Part shown: positions 1 through 9,894 of the stretch, piece after piece | Layout: every line of letters starts with the position of its first letter | How positions within the stretch are numbered: the stretch's first letter is position 1 | NCBI GenBank assembly: GCA_009922615.1 | Contig: RFVF01000029.1 | Span: forward strand, 1-54,840 | DNA from: Pseudomonadota bacterium | GTDB lineage: Bacteria > Verrucomicrobiota > Verrucomicrobiia > Limisphaerales > SXTU01 | Reading direction: 5' to 3' | DNA: 54,840 nucleotides | Program-made: the position numbers and the translations under genes | Notes under the pieces: model-generated | Database searches by the model: none | What the model was told of the DNA's origin: nothing | What the model saw: only the letters and a program-made list of their open reading frames with translations

Positions 1-624
1 GATGACTTTTCCGGCAACGGCTTTGGCCCACGCTGGGGTCACTACAAGAGCGGCAGCGTGGTCAAGGACGGCATCCTCATCGGCATCACGCCGGAAGGCT
101 CGGACCACTCGGCGGTGGACAACATCAAGTTCACTGGCGAACGCGACCTCGAGGTTTCGGTGAAGTTCCGCTTCGTCAGTGAGAAGGCGAAGAGCTTCAA
201 CGTTTGGTTCGATGACAAGGATTACAAAGGTTCGCACGCCGGCCACATCTGTCAGGCCTCCATCAGTCCCACGGGCGTGAATCTGTCTGACGCCAAGACG
301 GGCGGCTTCGATCTCTCGGGCGGCCTGTATGACCGCAAGAAGGCCAACCAGCTCACCGATGCCGACAAGAAGTTGCTCGCCGCGAAGGCCAAGCGCATCC
401 CCACCACCGTGAGCCTTAAAGACTGGCACACCTTGGTCGTGCGGACAAAAGGCGCAGAGTTAAGCGTGCAGATTGACGGCAAGCCGGTCGGCACCTTCGA
501 GTCTGAAGGCATCGACCACGCCACCAAGTCCCTCGTGAGCCTCACCACCAACCCGGTGGACGTGCATTATGACGATTTCAGCCTCAAGGGCACCGGGGCC
601 GCTCCGTTGGCGGGCAAGAAGTAG
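1..624 (+). CDS. DUF1080-like (3-keto-disaccharide hydrolase-like) lectin-fold protein, 5' partial
   Basis: The frame is open from base 1 to a TAG at 622-624, so only the C-terminal 207 residues are present and the start lies upstream of the window. The fragment opens with DDFSGNGFGPRW and closes with VHYDDFSL. Such DDF motifs, with alternating beta-strand segments such as DLEVSVKFRF and SLKDWHTLVVRTKGAELSVQIDGK, are typical of the concanavalin-like jelly roll of DUF1080 and related PVC secreted proteins. The family is linked to binding or hydrolysis of oxidised disaccharides; the substrate here cannot be told. The first ATG/GTG seen (58) is internal to the domain and is not the true start. 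The neighbouring secreted esterases on the same strand fit an extracellular carbohydrate role. Confidence 0.7.
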   Translation, partial: DDFSGNGFGPRWGHYKSGSVVKDGILIGITPEGSDHSAVDNIKFTGERDLEVSVKFRFVSEKAKSFNVWFDDKDYKGSHAGHICQASISPTGVNLSDAKTGGFDLSGGLYDRKKANQLTDADKKLLAAKAKRIPTTVSLKDWHTLVVRTKGAELSVQIDGKPVGTFESEGIDHATKSLVSLTTNPVDVHYDDFSLKGTGAAPLAGKK

Positions 625-749
625 GCGGTCACTGCTGCCCTCATCAACCTACGGCGGCAGGACGATGACTCTCCGACCCGAGCCACGTCATGCACCACCT
701 GCGTCACCCCTCGCACCTGGAAACGAACCATTTGCCAGCCCGCTCAACC

Positions 750-2756
750 ATGAACCATACCGCGCTAACCCGTCGCCGATTCCTTTGCGCCACCGGCACC
801 ACCGCTTTTGCGCTGCCCTTCCTTGATTCCACCACCCGAGCGGCGGACACTCCGCTCACGCTCGATGAGCTCTGGGCCAGCTTTGCGGAGCTGGACCGCA
901 CGACGCCGCTGGAGATCGAAGTGCTCAAGGAGTGGGAGCAAGAAGGCGTGGTGTGCCGCATCGTTCGCTATCAGGTCGGCGTCTTCAAAGTAGCGCCGTC
1001 GAGGGTCGCGGCGTTTTATGCTTTTCCGAAAGGCGGAACAAAACTGCCCGCCATCCTCGAAATGCATGGCGGCGGACAGTCGGCGTCGCTCAACAGTGTG
1101 ATGACGTATGCGAAGCGTGGTTATACCAGCCTCTCGCTCAACTGGGGCGGCAACAAGATGAGCCTCGGGCAGGAGATTTGGAACGGGCCGCAGACCGATT
1201 GGGGCAAGCTCGACGCCACGCATCCGCCGCAGCGCAACAAGGCGAACCATTTCGCCGGCGCGCTCACGCCGGATGAATTCACGCTCGATGCGGTCGAGTC
1301 ACCGCGGAACAGCAATTGGTTTTTGGTGCTCACCGCCGCGCGCCGCGCCATCAGCTTTTTGGAAAAGCAGCCGGAAGTGGACGCGGCACGCATCGGAGCG
1401 CACGGGCATTCCATGGGCGGCAAGCTCACGACCAACCTCGCGGGCATCGACAAGCGCATCAAAGCCGCTGTGCCGTCGTGCGGCGGTTCGGGAGACCTCG
1501 TGGAGAGCGAGGACATGGTGCCCGGCGGCAGCCGAACCAAACACACCGCGATGGAGTTGGCCTGCGTTTCTGACAACGCCTACATCCCGCGCATCACTTG
1601 TCCGGTGCTGTGGCTTTCGCCGACGAACGACTTCCATGCGCACATTGACAACATGGCCTGGAACTGGCGCGCCGTGCCCGATGAGCGGCTGCGCTTCAGC
1701 ATTTCCCCTCACCTGAATCACCATCACACCGATGAGCACGCCATTACCGAATACCTTTGGTTTGAACAGCACCTGAAGGGCGTGGCCTTCAAGATGCCGA
1801 AGACGCCCAAGATCACGCTGGAGCTGAAAACCAACGACGGTCTGCCGCGCATCACCGTCACACCCGATGACTCGCAAGCGGTGCAGCGCGTGGACATCTA
1901 CTACTCGATCGACCCTCACGCGCTCACCCGCTTCTGGCGCGATGCGAAGGCCGTGCAGACTGGCAAACAATGGAGCGCAGCCTGCCCGGTGATGACGCTG
2001 GATCAACCCGTCTTCGCCTTCGCCAACGTGGTCTATAAAACACCAGCGGCCTATCGAGAGGGTCCGCAACCAGCCGGGCGAGGAACCAGCGCCACCTTTG
2101 CCATCAGCTCGCGAGTGCTCGCGGCCGGGCCCGCCCAGTTGCGCGCCGCAGGCGTGAAGGCCACGGACAAACCGGAGCGCGCCATCGACGACGGCTCGCG
2201 CGGCTGGCACGACTGGTATCAGCTCAACTGGGGCCATCCGCCCTTATGGACCGCCACGACGCGCAAGCTGAAGGACCCGAAATGGCGCGGCCCCGACGGC
2301 GCGACACTGAGCTTTGAGATCCAGTGCGAGAGCGACAACCAGCTTGTGCTCACCTTCAACTGCAACGCCTGGGGCGCGATGATTCCCAACAAGCCCGCGG
2401 TGGACTACACGGTCGCGAAGACGCTCAGCGGCTCCAAAGATTGGCAGACCGTCACGGTGAAACTCAGTGACCTCGTCGCCATCGATCCTAACGTCACCGC
2501 ACCGCTCGCGAACTGGCAGACCGTCACCGAGTTCAGCATCTCCCCCAGCGGCACGACCTGGAAAGACGGCAAGAAAGTGATGGCTGAGGGCAAGGCATGG
2601 AAAGGCCCGCGCGAAATCCGCAACCTCCGCTGGGAAGGCGGCGAATACTCGCGCCAAGCGACCACCGGTTCCACGCTGAGTCCCGAGGAGTTCCAAAAGA
2701 ACTTCAACAATGCCATCAAAAAATCGCTGGAGGAGGAGAAGCTCAATCGCAAGTGA
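750..2756 (+). CDS. Tat-exported alpha/beta hydrolase, acetylxylan-esterase-like, with C-terminal beta domain
   Basis: 668 residues from the ATG at 750. I prefer it to an upstream ATG at 690 because it places a twin-arginine-like signal (TRRRF followed by a hydrophobic stretch and an A-A cleavage area) at the N-terminus. The hydrolase core carries an oxyanion HGGG at about residues 106-109, the nucleophile elbow GHSMGG with Ser near 221, a likely acid in SPTNDFH and a His in the HLNHHHTDEH stretch. This resembles the acetylxylan esterase/dienelactone hydrolase group. Roughly the last 170 residues form a separate beta-rich segment, possibly carbohydrate-binding. It probably removes ester groups from polysaccharides outside the cytoplasm; the exact substrate is inference. 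It is followed after 55 bases by a second esterase gene. Confidence 0.75.
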   Translation: MNHTALTRRRFLCATGTTAFALPFLDSTTRAADTPLTLDELWASFAELDRTTPLEIEVLKEWEQEGVVCRIVRYQVGVFKVAPSRVAAFYAFPKGGTKLPAILEMHGGGQSASLNSVMTYAKRGYTSLSLNWGGNKMSLGQEIWNGPQTDWGKLDATHPPQRNKANHFAGALTPDEFTLDAVESPRNSNWFLVLTAARRAISFLEKQPEVDAARIGAHGHSMGGKLTTNLAGIDKRIKAAVPSCGGSGDLVESEDMVPGGSRTKHTAMELACVSDNAYIPRITCPVLWLSPTNDFHAHIDNMAWNWRAVPDERLRFSISPHLNHHHTDEHAITEYLWFEQHLKGVAFKMPKTPKITLELKTNDGLPRITVTPDDSQAVQRVDIYYSIDPHALTRFWRDAKAVQTGKQWSAACPVMTLDQPVFAFANVVYKTPAAYREGPQPAGRGTSATFAISSRVLAAGPAQLRAAGVKATDKPERAIDDGSRGWHDWYQLNWGHPPLWTATTRKLKDPKWRGPDGATLSFEIQCESDNQLVLTFNCNAWGAMIPNKPAVDYTVAKTLSGSKDWQTVTVKLSDLVAIDPNVTAPLANWQTVTEFSISPSGTTWKDGKKVMAEGKAWKGPREIRNLRWEGGEYSRQATTGSTLSPEEFQKNFNNAIKKSLEEEKLNRK

Positions 2757-2811
2757 GGGCGTCCGTGGCGCCTACCGAACTGCGCGCACCAAAACAATCT
2801 CAAGCCACCGC

Positions 2812-3696
2812 ATGAAAGCAATCTACGCACTTATCCCCATTGTCGCGGCCGTTCTTTGCGCTTCCACGAGAGCGTCCGCTGCGCCAGGGGAGGCAACCTC
2901 GGCACGCACCACCGTGGTCATCCCATTGTGGCCCAAGGGGCAAATTCCTGGCCGAGTCTCCCCGGGACCGGAAAGGGAATTGCCGGCGAGGGGCGACAAC
3001 GTGATTCGCCTCACGGATATCAGCGATCCTGCAATCACTGTCTTCAAGGCCCTCAACACTGACAAAACAACCCCCGCCGTCATCATCTGCCCCGGCGGCG
3101 CCTACAGCATCCTGGCTTACAACAAGGAAGGCACGGAAGTAGCGGCCTGGCTCAATTCCGTCGGGATCACCGCTGTCGTCCTCAAATACCGGGTGCCGGG
3201 CAATCAGGATGGCGCTTTTCAAGACATCCAACGCGCCATGCGGATCGTCAGGCATCGGGCGGCTGATTGGAATATCGCTCCAGACCGCATCGGCGTCATG
3301 GGCTTCTCGGCTGGCGGCCACCTTTGCGCGCGGTTGAGCACCAACGCAGACCAATCCACCTATCGCAAGCTGGACGATGCGGACAATGAAAAGCTCCGGC
3401 CAGACTTCGCCATCCTGGTTTACCCCGCATACCTCTCGCAGGCCCCGGGCAAAGTTTCCGCAGGGCTTCCCGTTAACAACCAGACACCACCGACGTTCCT
3501 GGTTCATGCCGAAGACGACAAAGCCTATGTCGCCGGAAGCAAAGTTTACCACGCTGCCCTGGAGCAAGCGAAGGTCTCGACCGAGTTCTTCCACTGCGCT
3601 TCCGGTGGTCACGGCCATGGCTTGCGCTCCGATAAAGAGGTCGGCGTGTGGCCGAAAAAGTGCCAGGAATGGTTGATCAAAATGGGGCTGCTGTAA
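2812..3696 (+). CDS. secreted alpha/beta hydrolase, BD-FAE/acetyl-esterase-like
   Basis: 294 residues from the ATG at 2812, chosen because it begins a clear Sec signal peptide ([18 protein letters not shown], then R-A-S-A-A-P). The frame is open further upstream, but that part overlaps the previous gene and has no signal. Motifs are PGGAY (oxyanion hole), GFSAGGHL with Ser near residue 166, an acid in HAEDDKAY and the final GGHGHG histidine region. This is the standard layout of small esterases used on acetylated or feruloylated xylan and pectin. It has the same family layout as the hydrolase at 6437-7330 in this window, pointing to several related exported esterases. Substrate is inferred only. 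Confidence 0.78.
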   Translation: MKAIYALIPIVAAVLCASTRASAAPGEATSARTTVVIPLWPKGQIPGRVSPGPERELPARGDNVIRLTDISDPAITVFKALNTDKTTPAVIICPGGAYSILAYNKEGTEVAAWLNSVGITAVVLKYRVPGNQDGAFQDIQRAMRIVRHRAADWNIAPDRIGVMGFSAGGHLCARLSTNADQSTYRKLDDADNEKLRPDFAILVYPAYLSQAPGKVSAGLPVNNQTPPTFLVHAEDDKAYVAGSKVYHAALEQAKVSTEFFHCASGGHGHGLRSDKEVGVWPKKCQEWLIKMGLL

Positions 3697-3773
3697 CAAT
3701 AGTTCCCTTGAAGAACTCGAACCCTCTCTGGCCGCCAAGGCGTCCGCCAGCAAAACGAGCTAATAGCCAGATC

Positions 3774-5039
3774 ATGATCGCCTCACGCCGCCACTTCCTC
3801 GCCACCGCACTCACCACCGCCCTCGCTGCCTCCGTGCGCGCCGCTGACAAGCGTCCGCCGCGCCTGCTGCTGCGCTCGTCGTGGCAGACGGTGAACATCG
3901 GCGACATCGCGCACACCCCGGGCGTGCTGGCGCTGATTGAGCGGCACTTGCCCGGTGTCGAGGTGCGGTTGTGGCCGAGCAAGGTGGACAATGGTGTCGA
4001 GGAAATGCTGCTGGCGCGGTTTCCGAAGCTGCGGCTCGTGAAGGGGCCGGAGGCGCTCAAGGCCGCGTTCGCCGAGTGCGACTTCCTGCTGCACGGCTCG
4101 GGGCCGTCGCTCGTGGCGCAGAACGACGTGGCGCGCTGGGCAAAAGAAACCGGCAAGCCCTACGGCGTCTATGGCATCACGCTGTCGCTGCAAGGCTCCA
4201 CGGCCACTTCGCCCGCGTCGGACAAGAGCGTCGCGGCGACGGTCGCAGTGTTGAGCGGCGCGAAGTTCGCCTACTTCCGCGACTCGGTGTCGCTGGCGCT
4301 GGCGCAGCAACGCGGTTGCACCTGCCCGTTGATGGAGTTCGGTCCGGACGGTGCGTTCGCCACGGACTTGCGCGATGACGCGAAGGCGACGGCGTTTCTC
4401 AAGGCGAACGGCTTGGAGGAAGGGAACTTTCTCTGCTGCATCCCGCGCCTGCGCTTCACGCCTTACTGGACCATCCACAAGGAGCGCGCGATGGACCCGG
4501 TGAAACACGCGCGCAACGAGGCTTTGAAGGAGCAGGACCACGCGCCGCACCGGCAGGCCATCATCGAGGTGCTGCGCCAGACGAAGCTCAAGGTGCTCAT
4601 CTGCCCCGAGGACCAGACGCAGATGGCCGTGGGCAAGGAGTTGCTCTACGACCCGCTGCCCGCCGACGTGAAACCGCGCGCGGTCTGGCGGCCCGACTAC
4701 TGGCTCACCGGCGAGGCCATCTCGGTTTACACGTGCAGCGCGGGCCTCTTCGGCAACGAGATGCACTCGCCCATCATGTGCATCGGCAACGGCATCCCGG
4801 CCATCGTCTGCCGCTGGGCCGAGCAGACCAGCAAAGGAATCATGTGGCGCGACATCGGCCTCGGCGACTGGCTCTTCGACTTCGACAAAGAAGAGGAGCG
4901 CGCCAAGCTCGTCCCCGCCGTGCTCGCGATGGCCAAAGACCCGGCGGCGGCGAAAGCGAAGGCCGCGAAGGCCCGCGAGTTCGTGATGAGCAAATTCGCC
5001 GCGAGCATGGGCGTGGTGAAGCAGCACTTGCCCAGTTGA
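3774..5039 (+). CDS. Tat-signal polysaccharide pyruvyl transferase family protein
   Basis: 421 residues from the ATG at 3774. That start gives a Tat-like leader ([17 protein letters not shown], then VRAADK); an upstream in-frame ATG at 3648 lies inside the preceding gene. The body resembles the polysaccharide pyruvyl transferase (WcaK-like) fold. It has an N-terminal [12 protein letters not shown] segment like the N-x-GD start of that family, a central [14 protein letters not shown] region and a C-terminal segment rich in nucleotide-sugar-type motifs ([13 protein letters not shown]). Classic members pyruvylate exopolysaccharides in the cytoplasm, so an exported member is odd. PVC bacteria do have Tat-tagged versions of unknown function. 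Family call moderate, function open. Confidence 0.6.
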   Translation: MIASRRHFLATALTTALAASVRAADKRPPRLLLRSSWQTVNIGDIAHTPGVLALIERHLPGVEVRLWPSKVDNGVEEMLLARFPKLRLVKGPEALKAAFAECDFLLHGSGPSLVAQNDVARWAKETGKPYGVYGITLSLQGSTATSPASDKSVAATVAVLSGAKFAYFRDSVSLALAQQRGCTCPLMEFGPDGAFATDLRDDAKATAFLKANGLEEGNFLCCIPRLRFTPYWTIHKERAMDPVKHARNEALKEQDHAPHRQAIIEVLRQTKLKVLICPEDQTQMAVGKELLYDPLPADVKPRAVWRPDYWLTGEAISVYTCSAGLFGNEMHSPIMCIGNGIPAIVCRWAEQTSKGIMWRDIGLGDWLFDFDKEEERAKLVPAVLAMAKDPAAAKAKAAKAREFVMSKFAASMGVVKQHLPS

Positions 5040-5084
5040 CTGCCGGACATACACTCAGCCGCAGCACTCAATCAAAACCCACTC

Positions 5085-5495
5085 ATGAAAATCGCCAGCC
5101 ACATCGTTGCCACACTCTTCGGCCTCATGTTCCTCGCCGGAGGACTCTTCTTCTTCTTCGGCACCCTGCCGCCGGGGCCGCCTGAAGATTCCCTGCCCGG
5201 CAAGTTCATGGCCGCGTTCGGTCCGACCGGCTACATGGCCTTCGTGAAGGTCTGCGAAATTATCGGCGGGGCGCTGGTCATCGTGCCCAAGACACGCAGC
5301 CTCGGTCTGCTCATCCTCGGCCCCATCGTCATCAACATCCTCTGCTTCCACGGCTTCGTCGTGAAGGGCGGGTTCGGGCCGGCGCACGCGTTCATCACGG
5401 TGGCCGCGCTGTTCCTGCTGTGGACGGAGCGCAAAGCCTTCGCCGGGCTGATGAACCGTCCGTCGGAGCCAACGCCCGTCCAGCCACCGCAATGA
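5085..5495 (+). CDS. DoxX-like small integral membrane protein
   Basis: 136 residues, start ATG at 5085. There are four hydrophobic segments: an N-terminal helix with GLMFLAGGLFFFFG, a second around FVKVCEIIGGALVIV, a third LGLLILGPIVINILCF and a fourth HAFITVAALFLLWTE. A C-terminal proline-rich tail follows. The GLMFLAGG start and the helix pattern match the DoxX/YphA-like four-helix membrane family. Members are linked to quinone or thiol chemistry in some organisms, but this subgroup has no fixed role. It sits 45 bases after the pyruvyl-transferase-like gene and 26 bases before the NagB frame, so it may be co-transcribed. Confidence 0.65.
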   Translation: MKIASHIVATLFGLMFLAGGLFFFFGTLPPGPPEDSLPGKFMAAFGPTGYMAFVKVCEIIGGALVIVPKTRSLGLLILGPIVINILCFHGFVVKGGFGPAHAFITVAALFLLWTERKAFAGLMNRPSEPTPVQPPQ

Positions 5496-5539
5496 TTTTC
5501 TAGTGGAGCCGGACGCGCCCCTTGCGCCAAGCTCGCGCC

Positions 5540-6346
5540 GTGGAAGTCATCATTCAATCCACTCCTGCCGCCGCCGCCGAGTTGCTCGCGCGGCTTATCG
5601 CCCACGATCTCCGCGCGCAGCCCCGGCTCGTCCTTGGGCTGGCCACGGGCCGCACGATGGAGAGCGTCTATGACCGGCTCGCGCGGATGCACCGTGAGGA
5701 CGGCCTGAGCTTCGCCGGCACACGCACGTTCAACCTCGACGAATACGTGGGCCTGCCCGCCAGCGACCCGCACTCGTATCGCCACTACATGCAGGAGCAC
5801 CTCTTCCGGCACGTGGACGTGGACGTGCGGAACACCCACCTCCCGCACGGCGACGCGCCCGACCTCGACGCCGAGTGCCGCCGCTACGAGGAACTCATCC
5901 AGCAGTGCGGCGGCATTGACCTCCAGCTCCTCGGCATCGGGCAAACCGGCCACATCGGCTTTAACGAGCCGCTCTCCGCGCTGCGTTCACGCACGCGGGT
6001 GAAGGCCCTCTCGCCCGTGACCATCGCGCAGAACTCGCCGCTCTTCGCCGACCCGGCCAAGATGCCGCGCCGTGCGATCACCATGGGCGTAGGCACCATC
6101 CTCGAAGCCCGCCGCGTCGTGCTGCTGGCCACCGGCACGGGCAAGGCGGAGATCATCGCCAAGGCCGTCGAAGGCCCCATCACCTCGATGATTTCCGCCA
6201 CCGCGCTCCAGATGCACGCGCGCTGCACCGTCATCGTGGACGAAGCCGCCGCCGCGAAGCTGCAAGGCGTGGACTACTACCGCTGGATTTTCGCGAACGA
6301 GCCGGAGTGGGAGCCGTATCGATGCGGCAGCGCACATGTTGGCTGA
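5540..6346 (+). CDS. nagB: glucosamine-6-phosphate deaminase
   Basis: NagB converts glucosamine 6-phosphate to fructose 6-phosphate and ammonia in amino-sugar catabolism. The protein shows LATGRTMESVYDRL (phosphate loop), FNLDEYVGL (catalytic Asp region), GIGQTGHIGFNEP (active-site His and Glu) and the C-terminal VEGPITSMISATALQ stretch. From the GTG at 5540 it is 268 residues, close to the usual 260-270; an in-frame TTG at 5522 would add six residues. The position that is Asp141 in the E. coli enzyme is Thr here. Some NagB relatives carry Asn there, so I do not read it as loss of activity. It probably feeds N-acetylglucosamine from chitin or peptidoglycan into glycolysis. Confidence 0.88.
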   Translation: MEVIIQSTPAAAAELLARLIAHDLRAQPRLVLGLATGRTMESVYDRLARMHREDGLSFAGTRTFNLDEYVGLPASDPHSYRHYMQEHLFRHVDVDVRNTHLPHGDAPDLDAECRRYEELIQQCGGIDLQLLGIGQTGHIGFNEPLSALRSRTRVKALSPVTIAQNSPLFADPAKMPRRAITMGVGTILEARRVVLLATGTGKAEIIAKAVEGPITSMISATALQMHARCTVIVDEAAAAKLQGVDYYRWIFANEPEWEPYRCGSAHVG

Positions 6347-6436
6347 CATACCGCAGCGGGCTGATCGCAGTTGCCCGTTGCATCGAGCGAGGAGCCCCAA
6401 CTATGCTCAGGCCCAATTCCGTTGCTCAATGACCTC

Positions 6437-7330
6437 ATGAAACCACTCGCCTTCGCCGTCATGCTCGCCACCGTCACCGCCTTGCTCGCGCAGCCCAAGG
6501 ACGCCTTCCCGCTGTGGGCCAAGGACACGCCCGGCACGCTGGGCTCCGATCCGGCGAAGGACATTCCCACGCTCACGCCCTTCTTCCCCGCAGCGGACAA
6601 GGCCACGGGCGCGGCGGTGGTGATCTGTCCCGGCGGCGGCTACGGGGGCTTGGCGGCGCACGAGGGTCGTGATTATGCGCTGTGGTTGAATGCCCACGGC
6701 ATCGCGGGCTTCGTGCTCAAGTATCGCCTCGGCTCGGCGGGCTACCGGCATCCGGTGATGATGAACGATGTGAACCGCGCGGTGCGTTACGTCCGCGCGA
6801 ACGCCGAGGCGTGGAAGCTGGACCCCAAACGCATTGGCGTGATGGGCAGCAGCGCCGGCGGGCACTTGGCTTCGACGGCATTGACGCATTTCGGTGCCGG
6901 CAAGCCGGATGCCGCCGACCCCATCGAGCGAGCCAGCAGCCGCCCGGACTTGGGCATCTTGTGCTATCCCGTCATCACGATGGGGGCCTTCACGCACAAC
7001 GGCTCGAAGAACAATCTGCTCGGCAAGGAACCCGCCGAGGAACTGGTTAAACTCCTATCCAGCGAGCTGCAAGTGACCAAGCAGACGCCGCCGTGTTTCG
7101 TGTGGCACACGTGGGAGGACAAGGGCGTGAAGATCGAGAACGCGATGGAGTTCGCCGCCGCCTTGCAGCGCAACGGCGTGCCGTTTGACCTGCATGTTTA
7201 CCAAAAAGGCCCGCACGGCATCGGCCTGGGTGTGAAGGGCTGGGACCCGGACAAGATCCCGCTCGCCGCGCTGCATCCGTGGACACACGATTTGGCGGTG
7301 TGGTTGAAGGTGCAGGGTTTTGCCAAGTGA
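6437..7330 (+). CDS. secreted alpha/beta hydrolase, acetyl-esterase-like
   Basis: 297 residues from the ATG at 6437, selected because it opens a signal peptide (MKPLAFAVMLATVTALLAQ). Key features are a PGGGYGG oxyanion loop, the nucleophile elbow GSSAGGHL with Ser near residue 139, WHTWEDKGV as the acid region and GPHGIGLG for the catalytic His. It has the same plan as the gene at 2812-3696 and belongs to the same BD-FAE/xylan-acetylesterase-like group. It is on the same strand as nagB, 90 bases downstream. It probably acts in the periplasm or outside the cell on acyl groups of plant or algal glycans (inference). Confidence 0.78.
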   Translation: MKPLAFAVMLATVTALLAQPKDAFPLWAKDTPGTLGSDPAKDIPTLTPFFPAADKATGAAVVICPGGGYGGLAAHEGRDYALWLNAHGIAGFVLKYRLGSAGYRHPVMMNDVNRAVRYVRANAEAWKLDPKRIGVMGSSAGGHLASTALTHFGAGKPDAADPIERASSRPDLGILCYPVITMGAFTHNGSKNNLLGKEPAEELVKLLSSELQVTKQTPPCFVWHTWEDKGVKIENAMEFAAALQRNGVPFDLHVYQKGPHGIGLGVKGWDPDKIPLAALHPWTHDLAVWLKVQGFAK

Positions 7331-7374
7331 GGATGTCGACCTCAGGGCAGCACTTAACCGATTTTCAGTTTGAA

Positions 7375-7392
7375 TGCCGGGCCGACCCGGCA
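7375..7392 (+). terminator. short perfect hairpin after the esterase gene
   Basis: A perfect 7-base stem (TGCCGGG at 7375-7381, CCCGGCA at 7386-7392) with a CCGA loop lies 45 bases past the esterase stop and 65 bases before the kinase gene. There is no T-run after it, so an intrinsic terminator is only a weak reading. Confidence 0.25.
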
Positions 7393-7456
7393 GACTATGT
7401 GCCGACGTTGACGGAAGCCACAGTTTGGATCGTGGTGCCGCCACCTTGAAAGACCC

Positions 7457-8554
7457 ATGCCGAAAATCCTAATCGTTGACGACGACGTGCAGCTTCGCTC
7501 GACCATCCAGATGGTCCTCAAGCTGAAGGGCTACGAGGTGATCGACGCCGACAACGGCACCTCGGCGCTCAAGCTCGCCCGGGCCGCGCTCCCGGACCTC
7601 ATCATCAGCGACATCAACATGCCGCAGGCCGACGGCTACGCGGCTTTGACGGAATTGCGCAAGGACCCAACGACCGCCGCCATCCCACTGATTTTGATGA
7701 CGGGCGAATCGGAAACCGCCGGCATGCGTAAGGGGATGGAATTGGGCGCGGACGATTTTCTGTCCAAGCCGTTCGCGATGAACGCGTTGCTCAAAGCCGT
7801 CGAAGCCCGCCTAAAGAAGCAGGACGTCGTCAAGGAATCCGCTGAGAAGAAACTTGCCGAGCTGCGGGCCAACCTCAGCCTCATGCTCCCGCATGAGCTA
7901 AACACACCGCTGGTGGGAATCCTGGGTTACGGCGAAATCATCAGCTCCTGCGCCGACTCGCTCCAGCCCGCCGAGTTGGCGGAGATGGGCCGTAACATCC
8001 TCGAATCCGGCCAGCGGCTTCAGCGGCTGATCCAGAACTTCCTGATTTATTCTCAGCTGGAACTGCTCCGGGCGGACGACAAGGAAATCGCGGCCATGCG
8101 GTGCAAACGTGTCGAAGACGTGCATGAGCCGTTGACGATCGTGGTCCACACCAAGGCGCAAGGCGCCAGTCGGCTCAACGATCTGCACGCCGAGATTTGC
8201 CACAGCCCCGTGGCTTGCTCGGAAGATCTGTTGAGCAAGATCACCGAGGAGCTGATTGGCAACGCGTTCAAGTTTTCCAAGCCCGGCACGCCGGTCAAAT
8301 TCTCCGCCGTGCCCGAGGGCAAGGGCTTGAAGATCACCATCACGGACAGCGGCCGAGGGATGAAGTCGGAATACATCAATAGCATCGCCGCCTATGTGCA
8401 GTTTGACCGCCGCCAGCACGAGCAGCAGGGCAGCGGGCTGGGACTGGTCATCGCCAAGCGGCTCGTGGAATTGCATGGCGGCACGCTGACCATCGAGAGC
8501 CGGGAGAACGTGGGCACCACCGTCACCGTCCGCCTCCCGGCCCCGCTCACCTGA
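7457..8554 (+). CDS. hybrid receiver-sensor histidine kinase (REC-HisKA-HATPase)
   Basis: 365 residues. An N-terminal receiver domain (residues 1-120) has the acidic DDD near residue 8, phospho-acceptor Asp52 in SDINMP and Lys104 in LSKPF. A HisKA segment follows with His146 in MLPHELNTP, then a HATPase domain with the N-box ELIGNAFKF (Asn near 269), DSGRGM and GSGLGL. There is no membrane segment or sensor domain, so it is cytoplasmic and takes its input through the receiver. It is followed 14 bases later by two REC-Hpt-REC proteins on the same strand. The likely flow is kinase to receiver to Hpt to receiver, a multistep phosphorelay (inferred from gene order). Confidence 0.85.
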   Translation: MPKILIVDDDVQLRSTIQMVLKLKGYEVIDADNGTSALKLARAALPDLIISDINMPQADGYAALTELRKDPTTAAIPLILMTGESETAGMRKGMELGADDFLSKPFAMNALLKAVEARLKKQDVVKESAEKKLAELRANLSLMLPHELNTPLVGILGYGEIISSCADSLQPAELAEMGRNILESGQRLQRLIQNFLIYSQLELLRADDKEIAAMRCKRVEDVHEPLTIVVHTKAQGASRLNDLHAEICHSPVACSEDLLSKITEELIGNAFKFSKPGTPVKFSAVPEGKGLKITITDSGRGMKSEYINSIAAYVQFDRRQHEQQGSGLGLVIAKRLVELHGGTLTIESRENVGTTVTVRLPAPLT

Positions 8555-8568
8555 GTCAGGTTCCGCGC

Positions 8569-9822
8569 ATGTCGGCCCGCAAGCACATCCTCATCGTCGA
8601 AGATGACGCCATCATTGCGGACCTGTATCAGCGCAAGTTCGTGGCCGAGCATTTCTCCGTCGAGCTGGCTGGCGACGGCAGCACGGCGATGGAATCACTC
8701 AAAGCGCGCCGCCCCGATCTCGTCCTGCTGGACTTACAACTCCCCCAGGTCAATGGCATCGAGGTGCTGAAGTTCATCCGTGCGACGCCGGAATTACGCA
8801 CGTTGCCGGTGATCGTATTCACCAACGCCTATTTGGGTAACATGGTGCAGTCCGCCTGGAAAGCGGGCGCCAACAAGTGCCTCACCAAGGCCATTTGCAC
8901 CCCGCGCCAGGTGGTGGACGTGGTCCGGCACACGCTGGCCGAATTGGCCGCCAAAGCCGCCGGCGAAGTTTCCGTCAGTGCGGCTCCGGTCGTGCCGGAA
9001 CCCGTGCGCGTGGCTCCGCCAGCCCCGGCGGAAACCGAGCGGGAGGATGCCTTTCAAGGCGAAATCCGCCGCCAGTTCATGCAGACCTCGCCCCACATGC
9101 TCGTGGAGGTGCGCCAGCGGCTGCAGGCCGTCGTGAAAAGCGAAGCCGACGCCGCGTATCTGCGCTGGCTCGAGGAACGCGCGCAGTTGCTGCGTGAAAT
9201 GTATCGCACGCTGCACTCGCTCACCGGCAAGGCGGGGCTCGCTGGCTTCAAGCAAGTGGCACAGCTCTCCAGCGCGCTCGAGGCGTTCCTCCGCGAGTTG
9301 ACCGAAGCTCCGCAGAACGCCAACTCCTCCTCCCTTCGCACCTTCGCCCACGCGATGGATTTTCTCTCCCGGCTGCTCGAGGCCGAAAGCAATGCTGAGA
9401 ACGAGAGCACGGCCACCCCGCTCGCCCTCATCGTGGATGACGAGGTTTTCTCCCGCCGCTCAATCATCTCCGGCTTGGAAAAGGCGGGTATCGCCTACGT
9501 GAGCTTGGACAACCCGGTCGAAGCGCTGGAGATGCTGCAGCGCCAGCATTTCGACCTCGTGTTCCTTGATATTGAAATGCCGGAGATGGACGGCTTCACG
9601 CTCTGCCAGAAGCTGCGCCAGCTCCCCGACTACGCCCGCACGCCGGTCGTCTTCGTCACGGGGCTGAACGACTTCCAAATGCGCGCCCGCTCGTCACTGG
9701 CCGGCGGCAGCGACATCATCGCCAAGCCCTTCCTGCCCATCGAACTGGCCGTGAAATCCCTCACCCACATGTATAAGGCCCGCCTGCTGCCGGCGGACAA
9801 GGCTGCCGGTGGCGCGACGTGA
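8569..9822 (+). CDS. REC-Hpt-REC response regulator protein
   Basis: 417 residues. REC1 is at about 5-125 (Asp55 in LLDLQLP, Lys107 in CLTKA). An Ala/Pro/Glu-rich linker follows at about 130-160. The Hpt-like four-helix segment has His216 in TLHSLTGKAGLAG. REC2 is at about 285-405 (Asp334 in FLDIEMPEMDG, Lys386 in IAKPF). There is no DNA-binding or enzymatic output domain, so it relays phosphate or acts by protein contact. It is a clear paralogue of the next gene: REC1 shares the runs VQSAWKAGANKCLTKAICTP and NGIEVLKFI with it. The pair probably arose by tandem duplication. It resembles FrzZ-type double-receiver proteins only in having two receivers. Confidence 0.8.
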   Translation: MSARKHILIVEDDAIIADLYQRKFVAEHFSVELAGDGSTAMESLKARRPDLVLLDLQLPQVNGIEVLKFIRATPELRTLPVIVFTNAYLGNMVQSAWKAGANKCLTKAICTPRQVVDVVRHTLAELAAKAAGEVSVSAAPVVPEPVRVAPPAPAETEREDAFQGEIRRQFMQTSPHMLVEVRQRLQAVVKSEADAAYLRWLEERAQLLREMYRTLHSLTGKAGLAGFKQVAQLSSALEAFLRELTEAPQNANSSSLRTFAHAMDFLSRLLEAESNAENESTATPLALIVDDEVFSRRSIISGLEKAGIAYVSLDNPVEALEMLQRQHFDLVFLDIEMPEMDGFTLCQKLRQLPDYARTPVVFVTGLNDFQMRARSSLAGGSDIIAKPFLPIELAVKSLTHMYKARLLPADKAAGGAT

Positions 9823-9894
9823 AGCGGTTCCGCAGCCTTGCAACTCCCGCTCATTTCATGAGAACGTCCCGCAATTGAAGAATTGCCCGCCCCG

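Noticed and set aside
5540..6346. Inactive NagB because Asp141 is Thr
   Set aside because: Other active-site residues are kept and, as I recall, some active NagB enzymes have Asn at that place, so loss of function is not supported.
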